Source: Conexibacter woesei DSM 14684
Lineage (GTDB): Bacteria > Actinomycetota > Thermoleophilia > Solirubrobacterales > Solirubrobacteraceae
DNA length: 64,000 nucleotides
Direction: 5' to 3'
NCBI RefSeq assembly: GCF_000025265.1
Contig: NC_013739.1
Location: forward strand, 3,348,001 to 3,412,000
The position numbers and the translations under genes are program-made. Below the pieces are notes generated by a model. That model was not told where the DNA came from, searched no databases, and was given only the letters and a program-made list of their open reading frames with translations. Positions within the stretch are counted from its first letter, which is position 1; the number at the start of each line of letters is the position of its first letter. This document shows, one piece after another, positions 15,968 through 24,821 of the stretch.

Positions 15968-16075
15968 CGCCAATGGCGGAATGGTTGGTAGACGCGACCT
16001 CCTCAGGATTCGACGCGGATGGGATCCGTTCAGCTTCCCAGCCCGCACGCCGCCGTTCAAGTGGCAACCGTCGCG
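15968..16075 (+). pseudogene. Degenerate tRNA-Leu-like fragment
   Basis: The segment 15974-15997 is nearly the conserved 5' half of bacterial tRNA-Leu (TGGCGGAAT...GGTAGACGCG), followed by an anticodon-loop-like CTCAGGA (anticodon CAG). A TTCAAGT T-loop-like string occurs near 16052. The anticodon, T and acceptor stems do not pair, so this is not a working tRNA. It may be a remnant of recombination or integration at a tRNA-Leu gene. Confidence 0.35.
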
Positions 16076-16104
16076 AACGACGTTGACGGCGACCGTCTCA
16101 GCCG

Positions 16105-17094
16105 CTATTCGGGCTGCTTGCTGAAGATCTGGACCTCGGAGATCGCTCCGTGGTCCGCACCGGCCGGCAGGCCCGTGACCCACAGCAGGACATAGCGGTA
16201 CTCGGCGCCGGTCGACAGCTCGATCGTCGATCTGCCCGCGAGCGTCTTGTCAGCGACATGCGCCCAGCCCGACGAGGTGATCGAGCGCGGCGGGCCGTTT
16301 CTGGCCGCGTAGACCTCGACGCTCACGCCGGGCGTCGGAGAGGTCACGACGAGCTTGGTCAGTCTCTCGGCCGACGCGAGGTCGACGTAGACGCCGAGCT
16401 GCGGGTTCGTCGCCGGGTCGTCGTATCTCGGCGTCTTCCACGCCGTCGAGGACGAGCCATCGACGACGGCGCCGGCGTCGCCGAGATCCTCGCCCGTGGC
16501 CGACGGCGGGTAGACGACCGCGACCGCGCCGAGCGCGATGTTCGTCTCGACCAGTCTCGGCTTCGGCTGTCTCGTTCTTCTGTCTCTGTTCGACGGCTCG
16601 TCGGTGACGCTGCCGTCGCCGTTGTCGACCTCGCCGGCGTTGTCGTCGGGCGGCGGCGGGTTCGGCGTCGAGGTGTCGACGTCGTCGGTCACGTCCGGCA
16701 CGTCGTTCGACGGCGGCGTGCCGCCTCCGCTGCCGCCGCTCGTGTCAGGCAGTCTCGGCGTCTCTCTGCCGGCTGGCGGCGCGACGGGAGTCTCGGTGAC
16801 CGGCGGCGTCGCCGTCTCGGGCACCGCCGGGGTCGTCGCGGCGGGCGGCGGCTGCTGCGCGACCGTCGTCGCCGGCGGCGGCGGCTTCTTGCCGTCCTGC
16901 AGCAGCGTGTAGCCGCCGGCGGACGCGGCGCCGACGAGCACCGTCAGCGTGGTCGCGATCCCGACGGCGGGGCGCAGGCCCGACCGCTTCGACCGCTGCG
17001 GCAGCTCGGCGCCGCATTCCAGGCACCAGCGCTGGTCGGACTGAGCGGGGGCAGAGCAGCTGGGGCAGGCGCGCTCGTGCGACGAGGACTCCAT
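16105..17094 (-). CDS. Zinc-ribbon membrane protein with extracellular discoidin-like domain
   Basis: Protein of 329 residues from ATG at 17094 (GTG at 17103 also possible). An N-terminal zinc ribbon (CPSC...CLEC, about 10-30) is followed by one transmembrane helix (VGIATTLTVLVGAASAGGYT, about 45-65). Next come a long Pro/Thr/Asp-rich linker and a C-terminal beta-sandwich (about 185-325) that resembles F5/8 type C (discoidin) domains in GDAGAVVDGSSSTAWKTPRY and VYVDLASAERLTKLVV. The layout implies a cytosolic zinc ribbon and an extracellular carbohydrate-binding-like domain. Function unknown. Arginine is often encoded by AGA here, unusual for such GC content. Confidence 0.75.
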   Translation of the reverse strand: MESSSHERACPSCSAPAQSDQRWCLECGAELPQRSKRSGLRPAVGIATTLTVLVGAASAGGYTLLQDGKKPPPPATTVAQQPPPAATTPAVPETATPPVTETPVAPPAGRETPRLPDTSGGSGGGTPPSNDVPDVTDDVDTSTPNPPPPDDNAGEVDNGDGSVTDEPSNRDRRTRQPKPRLVETNIALGAVAVVYPPSATGEDLGDAGAVVDGSSSTAWKTPRYDDPATNPQLGVYVDLASAERLTKLVVTSPTPGVSVEVYAARNGPPRSITSSGWAHVADKTLAGRSTIELSTGAEYRYVLLWVTGLPAGADHGAISEVQIFSKQPE

Positions 17095-17153
17095 CGCCCA
17101 CACGGTACCCGATCGCCGACACGGCCTCGCCGGCAGCGGCGGGGCGCGCCCGC

Positions 17154-17208
17154 GGTCGCGCGCCCTGTGCGCCGAGGGCGCCCGCGGCGGTCGCGCGCCC
17201 TCGGCGCA
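17154..17208. repeat. Direct repeat and 14-bp inverted repeat in divergent intergenic region
   Basis: GGTCGCGCGCCCT occurs twice (about 17154 and 17189). TGCGCCGAGGGCGC (17168-17181) pairs perfectly with GCGCCCTCGGCGCA (17195-17208) across a 13-base loop. The element lies between the divergent starts at 17094 and 17241. Confidence 0.5.
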
Positions 17209-17240
17209 CGCGCGCCCGAGCGCGCGATAAGCTCCTGCAC

Positions 17241-17408
17241 GTGCTCACCTTTGCGATCTCCATTGCCGCCGAGTTCACGATCGGCCTGCTCATCACGTTC
17301 CTCGGGATCGGCGTCGTCGCCAACGTCCTGATCGGCTACGCGCTCGTGCTGACCGCGGGCGAGCGTGCGCAGAACGCCGAAGTGCGCAACGGGCGCCTCG
17401 ACAGCTGA
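17241..17408 (+). CDS. Small membrane protein, 55 residues
   Basis: GTG-initiated frame encoding a short protein with one long or two short hydrophobic helices (FTIGLLITFLGIGVVANVLI, then GYALVLTA) and a hydrophilic C-terminus (GERAQNAEVRNGRLDS). The start is leaderless-looking: TAAGCT lies six bases before the GTG and no Shine-Dalgarno is visible. No family recognised. Regular third-position GC and a clean membrane profile support it as a real gene. Confidence 0.6.
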   Translation: MLTFAISIAAEFTIGLLITFLGIGVVANVLIGYALVLTAGERAQNAEVRNGRLDS

Positions 17409-17474
17409 CGCTGCGGCCCGACGCTGGGCCGCGTTGACGCCAGGCCAGCTCGACGCCGAGCGGCCGAGCCCCGC

Positions 17475-18023
17475 TCAGAAGGGCAGCGAGCCGGCGACGT
17501 CAGCGAGCCGCGGCGCTTGCGCATCGCGCTCGGAGACGACCGGCTCCACGTCACTCGGCCAGACGATCCCGACGGCCGGGTCGTCGTATGCGATCCCCGC
17601 CTCGGTCGCCGGGTCGTAGTAGCTCGAGCACTTGTACACGACGTCGGCGACCTCGCTGGTCACGCAGAAGCCGTGCGCGAAGCCGATTGGCACGAACAGC
17701 TGCCGCATCGACTCGTCGTCGAGCTCGAACGCCTCCCACTCGCCGAACGTCGACGACGCTCTGCGCAGGTCGACGACGACGTCGACGATCGCTCCGCGCG
17801 CGCAGCGCACGAGCTTCGCCTGGCCGGGAGTCATCTGGAAGTGCATCCCGCGCAGCGTGCCGCGCCGTGAGCGCGAGTGGTTGTCCTGCGCGAACGCGAC
17901 ATCGACGCCGGCGGCACTCCAGGCGTCCTCGCGAAACGTCTCGGCGAAGAAGCCGCGATGGTCGCCGAACACCTGCGGCTCGAGCAGCACAGGTCCGGAG
18001 ATCCTGGTCGGAATGACGCGCAT
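17475..18023 (-). CDS. rfbC: dTDP-4-dehydrorhamnose 3,5-epimerase
   Basis: Cupin-fold epimerase of 182 residues in dTDP-L-rhamnose synthesis. The family signature is complete: PQVFGDHRGFFAETFR at the N-terminus, the substrate and catalytic region QDNHSRSRRGTLRGMHFQ, and FVPIGFAHGFCV. The length equals the family norm. The other rml genes are not in this window, so it is an isolated copy. It is divergent from a MurR/RpiR regulator 75 bases away. Confidence 0.93.
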   Translation of the reverse strand: MRVIPTRISGPVLLEPQVFGDHRGFFAETFREDAWSAAGVDVAFAQDNHSRSRRGTLRGMHFQMTPGQAKLVRCARGAIVDVVVDLRRASSTFGEWEAFELDDESMRQLFVPIGFAHGFCVTSEVADVVYKCSSYYDPATEAGIAYDDPAVGIVWPSDVEPVVSERDAQAPRLADVAGSLPF

Positions 18024-18098
18024 CGGCCGGGCAGCTTAGTCGCTCGCCGACACTGATGTGCAGGAGAGCCCCGGGGTGCGTCGAAACCTTCGCTGCCT

Positions 18099-18986
18099 AT
18101 GAAGCGAGCCACCGCAACGACTCCCACTGCGCCGCCGCCGCCGCACGGCCATCAGGCGCTCTCCGATTACATCACCGCCCGTTTCGACGAGTTCTCGCGC
18201 TCCCAGAAGGACGTCGCGCAGTACATCGTCGACCACCTCGACGAGGCCGCCTTCCAGACGGCCGAGGAGCTGGCCCGGCGCGCGTCCACGTCGTCGAGCA
18301 CGGTCGTCCGCTTCTCGCAGGCGCTCGGCTTCGAGGGCTTCCCCGAGCTGCAGCAGGCGGCGCGCGACGAGTACCGGCGGCGGCCTGCCGGCGGCGCCGA
18401 CGCGGCGCCGAACGCGGTCGCTGCGGCGCCGCTGTTCTCGCTCGACCAGACCGAGTACGAAACGGCGCTGGCGACCGACCACGTCAACGTCGAGGAGACC
18501 GCGCGCAAGCTCTCGCGCAGCGACGTCGAGGCGGCGATCGAGGCGATCGCCACCGCGGACAAGGTGCTGATCGCCGGCACCGACCAGATGGCGTTCTTCG
18601 CCAGCTACCTGCGCCACCTGCTGTCGCTGCTCGACATCCGTGCGGAGGTCGTCGCGAGCCCGTCGCAGGAAGCGCTCGGACGGCTGTCGCGGATCGACGA
18701 GTCGACGCTCGTGATCGGCCTCTCCGCGGGGCGGCCGCATCCGCTGATCGCCCGCACGATGAAGCTCGCGCGCCATCGCAGATCGCCCACGATCGCGATC
18801 ACCGACGCGACCCTCTCCGAGGTCGCGCGACTCGCCCGCACGCGGCTCTACTACTCCTCCAACAGCCCTGCCTACGTGCGTTCGCACACGGCGCTGCTGT
18901 CGTTGATCCAGGCGCTGGCGTACGGCGTCTACTCGCGCGATGCGCAGCAGTACGACATGCGCATCAAGGCGTACCGCCTCAAGTAG
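18099..18986 (+). CDS. MurR/RpiR family transcriptional regulator
   Basis: Regulator of 295 residues with an RpiR-type helix-turn-helix (about 20-95: SRSQKDVAQYIVDHLDEAAF, STSSSTVVRFSQALGFEGF) and a sugar-isomerase (SIS) domain (about 130-265: ADKVLIAGTDQMAFFASYL, VIGLSAGRPHPLI). Family members sense phosphosugars and control sugar catabolism or cell-wall recycling. The effector is unknown; the only nearby sugar gene is the divergent rfbC. Confidence 0.9.
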   Translation: MKRATATTPTAPPPPHGHQALSDYITARFDEFSRSQKDVAQYIVDHLDEAAFQTAEELARRASTSSSTVVRFSQALGFEGFPELQQAARDEYRRRPAGGADAAPNAVAAAPLFSLDQTEYETALATDHVNVEETARKLSRSDVEAAIEAIATADKVLIAGTDQMAFFASYLRHLLSLLDIRAEVVASPSQEALGRLSRIDESTLVIGLSAGRPHPLIARTMKLARHRRSPTIAITDATLSEVARLARTRLYYSSNSPAYVRSHTALLSLIQALAYGVYSRDAQQYDMRIKAYRLK

Positions 18987-19004
18987 CCCGCCGCGCCGCC
19001 GCGC

Positions 19005-19799
19005 TCACCGCTCGGCGACGTAGAGCCCTTGGAGCGCGCGGCCGAGCCGGCCGCGCGAGTCGAACAGGACGCTCTCGCTGAGTCCCGCGCCCGCCTCGCC
19101 GAGGCGCGTCGAGGCGTCGAGGCCGACCCACTCGCCCTCCGGCAGCCGCTCGACGTAGACGGTCAGGTCGGGGTTGATGAAGAGGTGCGTCGTCCACGGC
19201 ACGGCCGAGCTGATGCCGTTGCCGAAGTCCGCCGCGGCGGCGACCCGCTGGAGCGGCGTCGGCTGCTCGCCGGCGACCAGCGGCGCACGCAGGCGGAACC
19301 ACGCCGTCGCGGGACCGACCGCGTCGAACTGCCCGCGCGAAAAGCGGATCTCCATCCCTTCGCGCGCGAACATCGCCGGCCCCTCGCGGAACGTCTCCAT
19401 CACGACCGGCTCGCTCTCCTGCGGCGGCAGGGGAGAGGCGATCCCCGGCTCGAACGCGGGCGCGGCGACCTCCGCGCGGCGGACGCGCAGCGCGACCGCG
19501 CGGCAGACGACCTCCTCGCCGGCGCTCAGCTGCGCCTCGACGAGCTGCACGCGCCCGCCACGGCGCGCGATGCGGGTCGCGACGGTCAAGGGCGTCAGCG
19601 GGACAGGCCGTATGAACTCGTAGGTCAGCCGCACGACGGCCATCGGGACGTCGCTCTCGACGCGTTCGAGCGCGCCGGCGAGCAGGCCCGCGGGCGCGCC
19701 GCCGTGCTGGGCGCCGGGATCCCACGGGCCGCGCGACAGCTCGGTCGGCTGGAAGCGGCCGGGCCCGTCGGGGATGAAGACAGCCTCGGGAGTGGTCAC
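19005..19799 (-). CDS. Acyl-CoA thioesterase (TesB-like double hotdog)
   Basis: Protein of about 264 residues from GTG at 19799. It has two hotdog-like halves: N-terminal [20 protein letters not shown] and [21 protein letters not shown]-terminal [20 protein letters not shown] and [20 protein letters not shown]. This is the pattern of thioesterase family proteins common in actinobacteria. Likely hydrolyses acyl-CoA; chain length unknown. Convergent with the MurR/RpiR gene. Confidence 0.82.
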   Translation of the reverse strand: MTTPEAVFIPDGPGRFQPTELSRGPWDPGAQHGGAPAGLLAGALERVESDVPMAVVRLTYEFIRPVPLTPLTVATRIARRGGRVQLVEAQLSAGEEVVCRAVALRVRRAEVAAPAFEPGIASPLPPQESEPVVMETFREGPAMFAREGMEIRFSRGQFDAVGPATAWFRLRAPLVAGEQPTPLQRVAAAADFGNGISSAVPWTTHLFINPDLTVYVERLPEGEWVGLDASTRLGEAGAGLSESVLFDSRGRLGRALQGLYVAER

Positions 19800-19936
19800 G
19801 CCGGGCGATGCTAGTGGCCCCCGTCGCGGACCGGCGCGGCATGCCGCCGTCATGCTCCATCGCGGTGTGTCACGCGGGCGATCGTTGGACGCGGGCGGAC
19901 TGCCGTGGGGCGAAGGCCGCAGCTATATTCCGTCGC

Positions 19937-20821
19937 ATGCGCGACGAAGCAACTTTCACCGTCAAGGCCGGACTCGCCGAGATGCTCAAGGGCGGCGTCA
20001 TCATGGACGTCGTCACTGCCGAGGAGGCGAAGATCGCCGAGGCCGCCGGCGCCTGCGCCGTGATGGCGCTCGAGCGCGTACCGGCCGACATCCGACGCGA
20101 CGGCGGCGTCGCGCGCATGTCCGATCCCGAGATGATCAAGGGCATCCAGGAGGCCGTCACGATCCCCGTGATGGCGAAGGCGCGGATCGGCCACTTCGCC
20201 GAGGCGCAGGTGCTCGAGTCGCTCGAGATCGACTACATCGACGAGTCCGAGGTGCTGACGCCGGCGGACGAGGCGAACCACATCGACAAGTGGGCGTTCA
20301 AGGTCCCGTTCGTGTGCGGCGCGACGAACCTCGGCGAGGCGCTGCGGCGGATCGCCGAAGGCGCGGCGATGATCCGCTCCAAGGGCGAGGCCGGCACCGG
20401 CGACATCGTCGAGGCCGTCCGCCACATGCGCAAGATCAAGGGCGAGATCAAGCGCCTCCAGGGCCTCGACGACGCCGAGCTGGCGACCGCCGCGAAGGAG
20501 CTGCAGTCGCCGCTGGACCTCGTCCGCACGGTCGCGCAGAACGGCAAGCTCCCCGTCGTCCTCTTCTGCGCGGGCGGGATCGCGACCCCGGCCGACGCCT
20601 CGCTGATGATGCAGCTCGGCGCCGAGGGCACGTTCGTCGGCTCCGGCATCTTCAAGTCCGAGAACCCCGAGCACCGCGCCCGCGCGATCGTCGAGGCGAC
20701 GACCCACTTCGCCGACGCCGAGCGCGTCGCGGCCGCCTCGACCGGCCTCGGCAAGGCGATGTTCAGCCTCGAGACCTCCAAGCTCGAGTCCGAGCAGCTC
20801 CTCTCCCAGCGCGGCTGGTAG
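19937..20821 (+). CDS. pdxS: Pyridoxal 5'-phosphate synthase, synthase subunit
   Basis: Forms PLP from ribose 5-phosphate, glyceraldehyde 3-phosphate and ammonia supplied by PdxT. It is 294 residues long, the usual length, with [20 protein letters not shown], the catalytic Lys of MAKARIGH, the second Lys of [11 protein letters not shown], and [20 protein letters not shown]. The ATG at 19937 has no Shine-Dalgarno; TATATT lies eight bases upstream, so a leaderless mRNA is likely. pdxT follows after four bases. Confidence 0.97.
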   Translation: MRDEATFTVKAGLAEMLKGGVIMDVVTAEEAKIAEAAGACAVMALERVPADIRRDGGVARMSDPEMIKGIQEAVTIPVMAKARIGHFAEAQVLESLEIDYIDESEVLTPADEANHIDKWAFKVPFVCGATNLGEALRRIAEGAAMIRSKGEAGTGDIVEAVRHMRKIKGEIKRLQGLDDAELATAAKELQSPLDLVRTVAQNGKLPVVLFCAGGIATPADASLMMQLGAEGTFVGSGIFKSENPEHRARAIVEATTHFADAERVAAASTGLGKAMFSLETSKLESEQLLSQRGW

Positions 20822-20825
20822 GCGC

Positions 20826-21401
20826 TTGCTGACCGTCGGCGTCCTGGCGCTCCAGGGCGACTTCGCGGCCCACGCGCGGATGCTGGCCGAGCTGGGCGCA
20901 CAGCCGCGCGAGGTCCGCGTCCCCGCGGACCTCGCCGGCCTCGACGGGCTGGTCATCCCCGGCGGCGAGTCGACGACGATGACGCTCGGAATCGAGCGCG
21001 AGGGTCTCGCCGAGCCGTTGCGCGAGCTGGCGCGCGGCGGGACGCCGGTCTTCGGCACCTGCGCGGGTCTGATCATGCTCGACCGCGCTCACCTCGGCAT
21101 CATGGACGTGCTCGCGACCCGCAACGCGTTCGGCCGCCAGGTCCACTCGTTCGAGGAGGACCTGACGATCGCCGGCGTCGAGGGACCATCGGTGCGCGCG
21201 GTCTTCATCCGCGCGCCGTGGGTCGCCGAGCTGGGCGACAGCGTCGAGGTGCTCGCCGCGGTCGACGGCCATCCCGTCGCCGTCCAGCAGGACCACCTGC
21301 TCGCGATCTCGTTCCACCCGGAGCTGAGCGGCGAGCCACGCCTGCACGAGCGCTTCCTCGCGCTGGTGGAATCGGCGCGCAGCGCGAGAACGAGCCGCTA
21401 G
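20826..21401 (+). CDS. pdxT: Pyridoxal 5'-phosphate synthase, glutaminase subunit
   Basis: Class I glutaminase of 191 residues that delivers ammonia to PdxS. It shows LALQGDFAAH at the N-terminus, PGGEST, the catalytic Cys79 in FGTCAGLIML, the FIRAPW motif and the His/Glu of SFHPELSG. The start is TTG, four bases after the pdxS stop. Its stop codon overlaps the stop of the convergent membrane-protein gene. Confidence 0.96.
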   Translation: MLTVGVLALQGDFAAHARMLAELGAQPREVRVPADLAGLDGLVIPGGESTTMTLGIEREGLAEPLRELARGGTPVFGTCAGLIMLDRAHLGIMDVLATRNAFGRQVHSFEEDLTIAGVEGPSVRAVFIRAPWVAELGDSVEVLAAVDGHPVAVQQDHLLAISFHPELSGEPRLHERFLALVESARSARTSR

Positions 21402-21790
21402 ATCGGCTGGCGGTCGCGGTCGCGCGCGTACCGCCGGAACGCCTGCTCGAACGAGTCCCAGTCCCAGTCCAGCGGCGGCGGCTTCGGTCCGCGGCCGCCT
21501 CCGCCGCCTCCTCCGCCGCTGTCGTCCTCGTCGGTTCCGGGGGAGTCGCCGCGCCCGAGCCAACCGGCCGCGCAGATCAGCTCGCTGGCGACGGCGAGCG
21601 CGAGCACGCCCGCGAGCATCGAGCCGGCCGTCAGCGCGATCGCGGCGATCACGTAGCAGGCGAGGCCGATCGCCAGCATGCCGCCGCGCACGCGCAGGTC
21701 GACCTGACGGGAGGGCGGCGGCGCCAGATAGGCGAGCAGCAGAGACCCGATCAGCAGCGTTGCAAGCGACAGCTTCACGGCCGTGGCCAT
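21398..21790 (-). CDS. Small membrane protein with acidic/Gly-rich tail
   Basis: About 130 residues from ATG at 21790. Predicted helices are at about 4-24 (LSLATLLIGSLLLAYLAP), 38-58 (LAIGLACYVIAAIALTAGSM) and possibly 60-77. A flexible acidic and poly-Gly stretch follows, then a conserved-looking tail (PPLDWDWDSFEQAFRRYARD). No family recognised. The stop overlaps the pdxT stop. The Trp/Asp tail may contact a cytosolic partner; that is a guess. Confidence 0.6.
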   Translation of the reverse strand: MATAVKLSLATLLIGSLLLAYLAPPPSRQVDLRVRGGMLAIGLACYVIAAIALTAGSMLAGVLALAVASELICAAGWLGRGDSPGTDEDDSGGGGGGGGRGPKPPPLDWDWDSFEQAFRRYARDRDRQPI

Positions 21791-21851
21791 GTGCAATGTG
21801 TACCCGTTCCGCCGACGCCGTGCACGAACTACCGTCTGATTCTGACGTGAT

Positions 21852-23450
21852 TCACGCGACCAGCCCGTGCCGCACGGTGTTCTCCGTGACCACCCGCGGC
21901 TCGGCGAAATGCCGCAGGTAGTCGGGCCCTCCGGCCTTCGCGCCGGTGCCCGAGAGACGGTTGCCGCCGAACGGCTGGCGCCCGACCATCGCGCCCGTCG
22001 TGGCACGGTTGACATAGAGGTTCCCGACCGGCGAGATGGCCGCGACGGCCGCGACCGTCGCCGGATCGCGGCAGAAGAGGGCGCCCGTGAGCGCGTATGG
22101 CAGCGCGTCGACGAGCGCGCAGGCGTGCCCCACGTCGCGAACGGCCTCGACCGTCAGCAGCGGGCCGAACAGCTCGTCGCGCAGCAGCGGCGAGTCGGGC
22201 GGCAGGTCGGTCGCGACGGCCGGCGCGCAGAACCAGCCGGCGGCGGGCAGCGGCCCGGCGTGGCGCACGAGCAGCCGGCCCTCCGCCTCCGCGCGCGCGG
22301 AGGCGCGCTCGATCCGCTCCTGCGCCGCCCGCTCGATCAGCGGGCCGACCTCGGTCTCCAGCAGCTGCGGCTGGCCGACCGACAGCACCGCGACCGCGCC
22401 CGCGAGCCGCTGGCACAGCGTCTCGGCGACCGCCTCGTGGACGAGCACCCGCGCCGCCGCCGAGCACTTCTGCCCGGCGTAGTGGAAGGCCGAGGCGACG
22501 ATCGCCGGAACCGCCTCGTCGAGGTCAGCGTCGGCATCGACGATCACGCAGTTCTTCCCGCCCAGCTCGGCGACGAGCCGCTTGAGCGCGTGCTGGCCGG
22601 GCGCCGGCTCGGCCGCGGCCCGCTGGATCTCCAGGCCGACCGCGAGCGAGCCGGTGAACGCGATCGTCGCGACGCGCGGATCGCGCACGAGCGCGGCGCC
22701 GACCTCGCCGGCTCCCGGCAGCAGCGCGAGCGCGTCGGGCGGGACGCCCGCCGCGTGCAGCGCCGCGACGACCGCGGCCGCGCACGCCGGCGACTGCTCG
22801 GCGGGCTTGACGACCGCCGCGTTGCCGGTCGCCAGCGCGGCCGCGGTCATGCCGGTGACGATCGCGAGCGGGAAGTTCCACGGCGCGATCACCGCGACGA
22901 CGCCTCGCGGGGCGTAGCGCAGGGCGTTGCGCTCCCCGGGCGGCTGCAGCAGCGCGGCGCCCGCGTCGAGGGCGACGGCACCGCGTGCGTAGTACTCGAG
23001 GAAGTCGATCGCCTCGCAGACGTCGGCGTCGGCCTCCGGCCACGGCTTGCCGCACTCGCGCAGCGCGAGCGCCGCGAGGCGGGCGCGCTGCGCGCGCAGC
23101 CCGGCGGCGGCGCGCAGCAGCACCTCGGCGCGCTCCCGCGCCGGTCGCAGCGCCCACGCGCGACCGCCCTCGACCGCGTGCGTGACCGCCGCGCCGACCT
23201 CCGCCGGACTCGCCTCCGCGGCGACCGCGACGACGCGGTCGGGCGTGCCGGGGTCGGTCGATCGGAACGCGTCGGCGGCGGGCTCGCGGGTCTCACCGCC
23301 GACCGACACGGGGACCGTCAGCGGCAGCTCGGCGTCGAGCGCCGCGAGCGCGTCGGCGAGCCGCGCGCGCAGCGGGGCGCGGCGCAGCTCGACGACCGGC
23401 TCGTTGGCGAACGGCGCGTCGAGGCGGGTGGGGGAGCCCGTCGCGCTCAT
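21852..23450 (-). CDS. L-glutamate gamma-semialdehyde (P5C) dehydrogenase
   Basis: Aldehyde dehydrogenase of 532 residues, second enzyme of proline catabolism (glutamate semialdehyde to glutamate, NAD). The ALDH core is clear: VIAPWNFPLAI, VKPAEQSP, FTGSLAVGLE, catalytic Glu in VAELGGKN and nucleophile Cys in YAGQKCSAAARV. The C-terminal NLYVNRATTGAMVGRQPFGG is typical of the PutA/RocA subgroup. The start overlaps the stop of the proline dehydrogenase gene (ATGA). Proteobacteria have both activities in one PutA chain; here they are split but coupled. Confidence 0.93.
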   Translation of the reverse strand: MSATGSPTRLDAPFANEPVVELRRAPLRARLADALAALDAELPLTVPVSVGGETREPAADAFRSTDPGTPDRVVAVAAEASPAEVGAAVTHAVEGGRAWALRPARERAEVLLRAAAGLRAQRARLAALALRECGKPWPEADADVCEAIDFLEYYARGAVALDAGAALLQPPGERNALRYAPRGVVAVIAPWNFPLAIVTGMTAAALATGNAAVVKPAEQSPACAAAVVAALHAAGVPPDALALLPGAGEVGAALVRDPRVATIAFTGSLAVGLEIQRAAAEPAPGQHALKRLVAELGGKNCVIVDADADLDEAVPAIVASAFHYAGQKCSAAARVLVHEAVAETLCQRLAGAVAVLSVGQPQLLETEVGPLIERAAQERIERASARAEAEGRLLVRHAGPLPAAGWFCAPAVATDLPPDSPLLRDELFGPLLTVEAVRDVGHACALVDALPYALTGALFCRDPATVAAVAAISPVGNLYVNRATTGAMVGRQPFGGNRLSGTGAKAGGPDYLRHFAEPRVVTENTVRHGLVA

Positions 23451-24787
23451 GGCCGTGCCAGCAGCCGGTCGAGCGGCTCGCCGTGCGCCGCCTGCGAAAG
23501 GAACGAGTCGTTCGCGGTGTTCTCCAGCAGCCGCCGTACGAGGTACGCCATCCCGGCGACGAGGTCGCCGACCGGGCAGTAGCTGCGGACACGCAGGCCG
23601 CCGGCGGCGAGCGCGCTCGCGAGGTCGTCACCGAGGCCGCGCAGCACCTGCAGCTCCAGGTCCTCGCCGCTGCCGCCGAGCAGCCGGTCGCACGCGATCG
23701 CGTGCGCGACCGAGCGGAGGTTGTGCGAGGCGACAGCGACGCGCACGTCCGGGCGCGCCTCCAGCAGCCGCAGCGTCAGCGCCTCGAACGCGCGGTCGCT
23801 GGCCGCCTTCTGCTCCAGCACCGGCGTCTGCCAGCCGTGCTGGCGGGCGAGCACGACCTCGTGGTCCCAGTAGGCGCCCTTCACGAGTCGCACGACGAGC
23901 GGCGGGCGCCGCTCGCTGCGACGCGCCCAGGCGAGCAGCCGGTCGACCTGCTCGCCGGCGTCGCGCAGGTACGCCTGGACGACGACGCCGACCGACGGCC
24001 CGTGCGCGAACGCCGGCTCGTCGAGCAGCTCCAGCACCAGCGCGAGGACAGCGTCGCGCGAGTCGAGCGACTCCATGTCGACGTGCAGGTGCGCGCCGTG
24101 CAGGTCGGCGCGGGCCAGCAGCCGCCGCAGCCGCCGCGCCGCGTCGCGCTGGCCGGGGCCGGGCGCCTCCGGACGCAGCCGTGGCGTCAGCGCCGATACC
24201 TTCACCGACAGGTTCGCGCGCGGGATCGGCCCACTCCCGTCGGCCTCCAGCAGGGGACGTGCGGGCCATCGCCGCGCCTCCGCCGCGACGACGTCGAGCG
24301 CCTCGTCGCAGCGCGCCTCGTACGCGTCCGCCTCGGCGTCGGTGACGGTCGCCTCGCCGAGCAGGTCGAGCGAGCTGGCGACTCCGTGCCGCCACAGGCG
24401 CCGCAGGGTCGGGCTCGCCGCGGCCGGCGACTCGCCGACGATGAAGCGGTGCGCGACGTGCCGCACGCCGTGTGCGGCGGCCGCGCCGAGCGCGGCGCGG
24501 CCGGCGCGCGTCGCGCCCATCCGCATCGCGATCCCGAGCGGCTGCGGCGGCTCCCCGACGGCGTCGAGGAAGCTCGTCAGGTGGCGTGCGACGTCGTCGG
24601 GCGAGCGACAGGCGGGAACGACGTCGACGAAACGCAGCAGCGCCGCGCGCAGCTGGACGTCTTCGGTCGTGCGCTCCAGCGCACGCGCGTCGAGCGTGCG
24701 CAGCGGGTGGCGCGTGGGGGAGGGGAACGCGGCGGCCAGCTGTCCGCCGACCCGTCGCAGCTCGGATTCGAGGGCGTGTTCGTCCAT
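23447..24787 (-). CDS. Proline dehydrogenase (PutA N-terminal-like)
   Basis: Flavoenzyme of 446 residues oxidising proline to pyrroline-5-carboxylate. Barrel motifs typical of PRODH are visible: NLSVKVSALTPRL, LHVDMESLDSRD, VGVVVQAYLRDA, RLVKGAYWDHE, VASHNLRSVAHA and VRSYCPVGD. At 446 residues it is longer than monofunctional PRODHs (about 300) and resembles the first half of PutA. It is coupled to the P5C dehydrogenase downstream. Confidence 0.92.
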   Translation of the reverse strand: MDEHALESELRRVGGQLAAAFPSPTRHPLRTLDARALERTTEDVQLRAALLRFVDVVPACRSPDDVARHLTSFLDAVGEPPQPLGIAMRMGATRAGRAALGAAAAHGVRHVAHRFIVGESPAAASPTLRRLWRHGVASSLDLLGEATVTDAEADAYEARCDEALDVVAAEARRWPARPLLEADGSGPIPRANLSVKVSALTPRLRPEAPGPGQRDAARRLRRLLARADLHGAHLHVDMESLDSRDAVLALVLELLDEPAFAHGPSVGVVVQAYLRDAGEQVDRLLAWARRSERRPPLVVRLVKGAYWDHEVVLARQHGWQTPVLEQKAASDRAFEALTLRLLEARPDVRVAVASHNLRSVAHAIACDRLLGGSGEDLELQVLRGLGDDLASALAAGGLRVRSYCPVGDLVAGMAYLVRRLLENTANDSFLSQAAHGEPLDRLLARP

Positions 24788-24821
24788 CGCCGAGGGGATA
24801 CCCGCGGCGCGCTCCTCCGCC

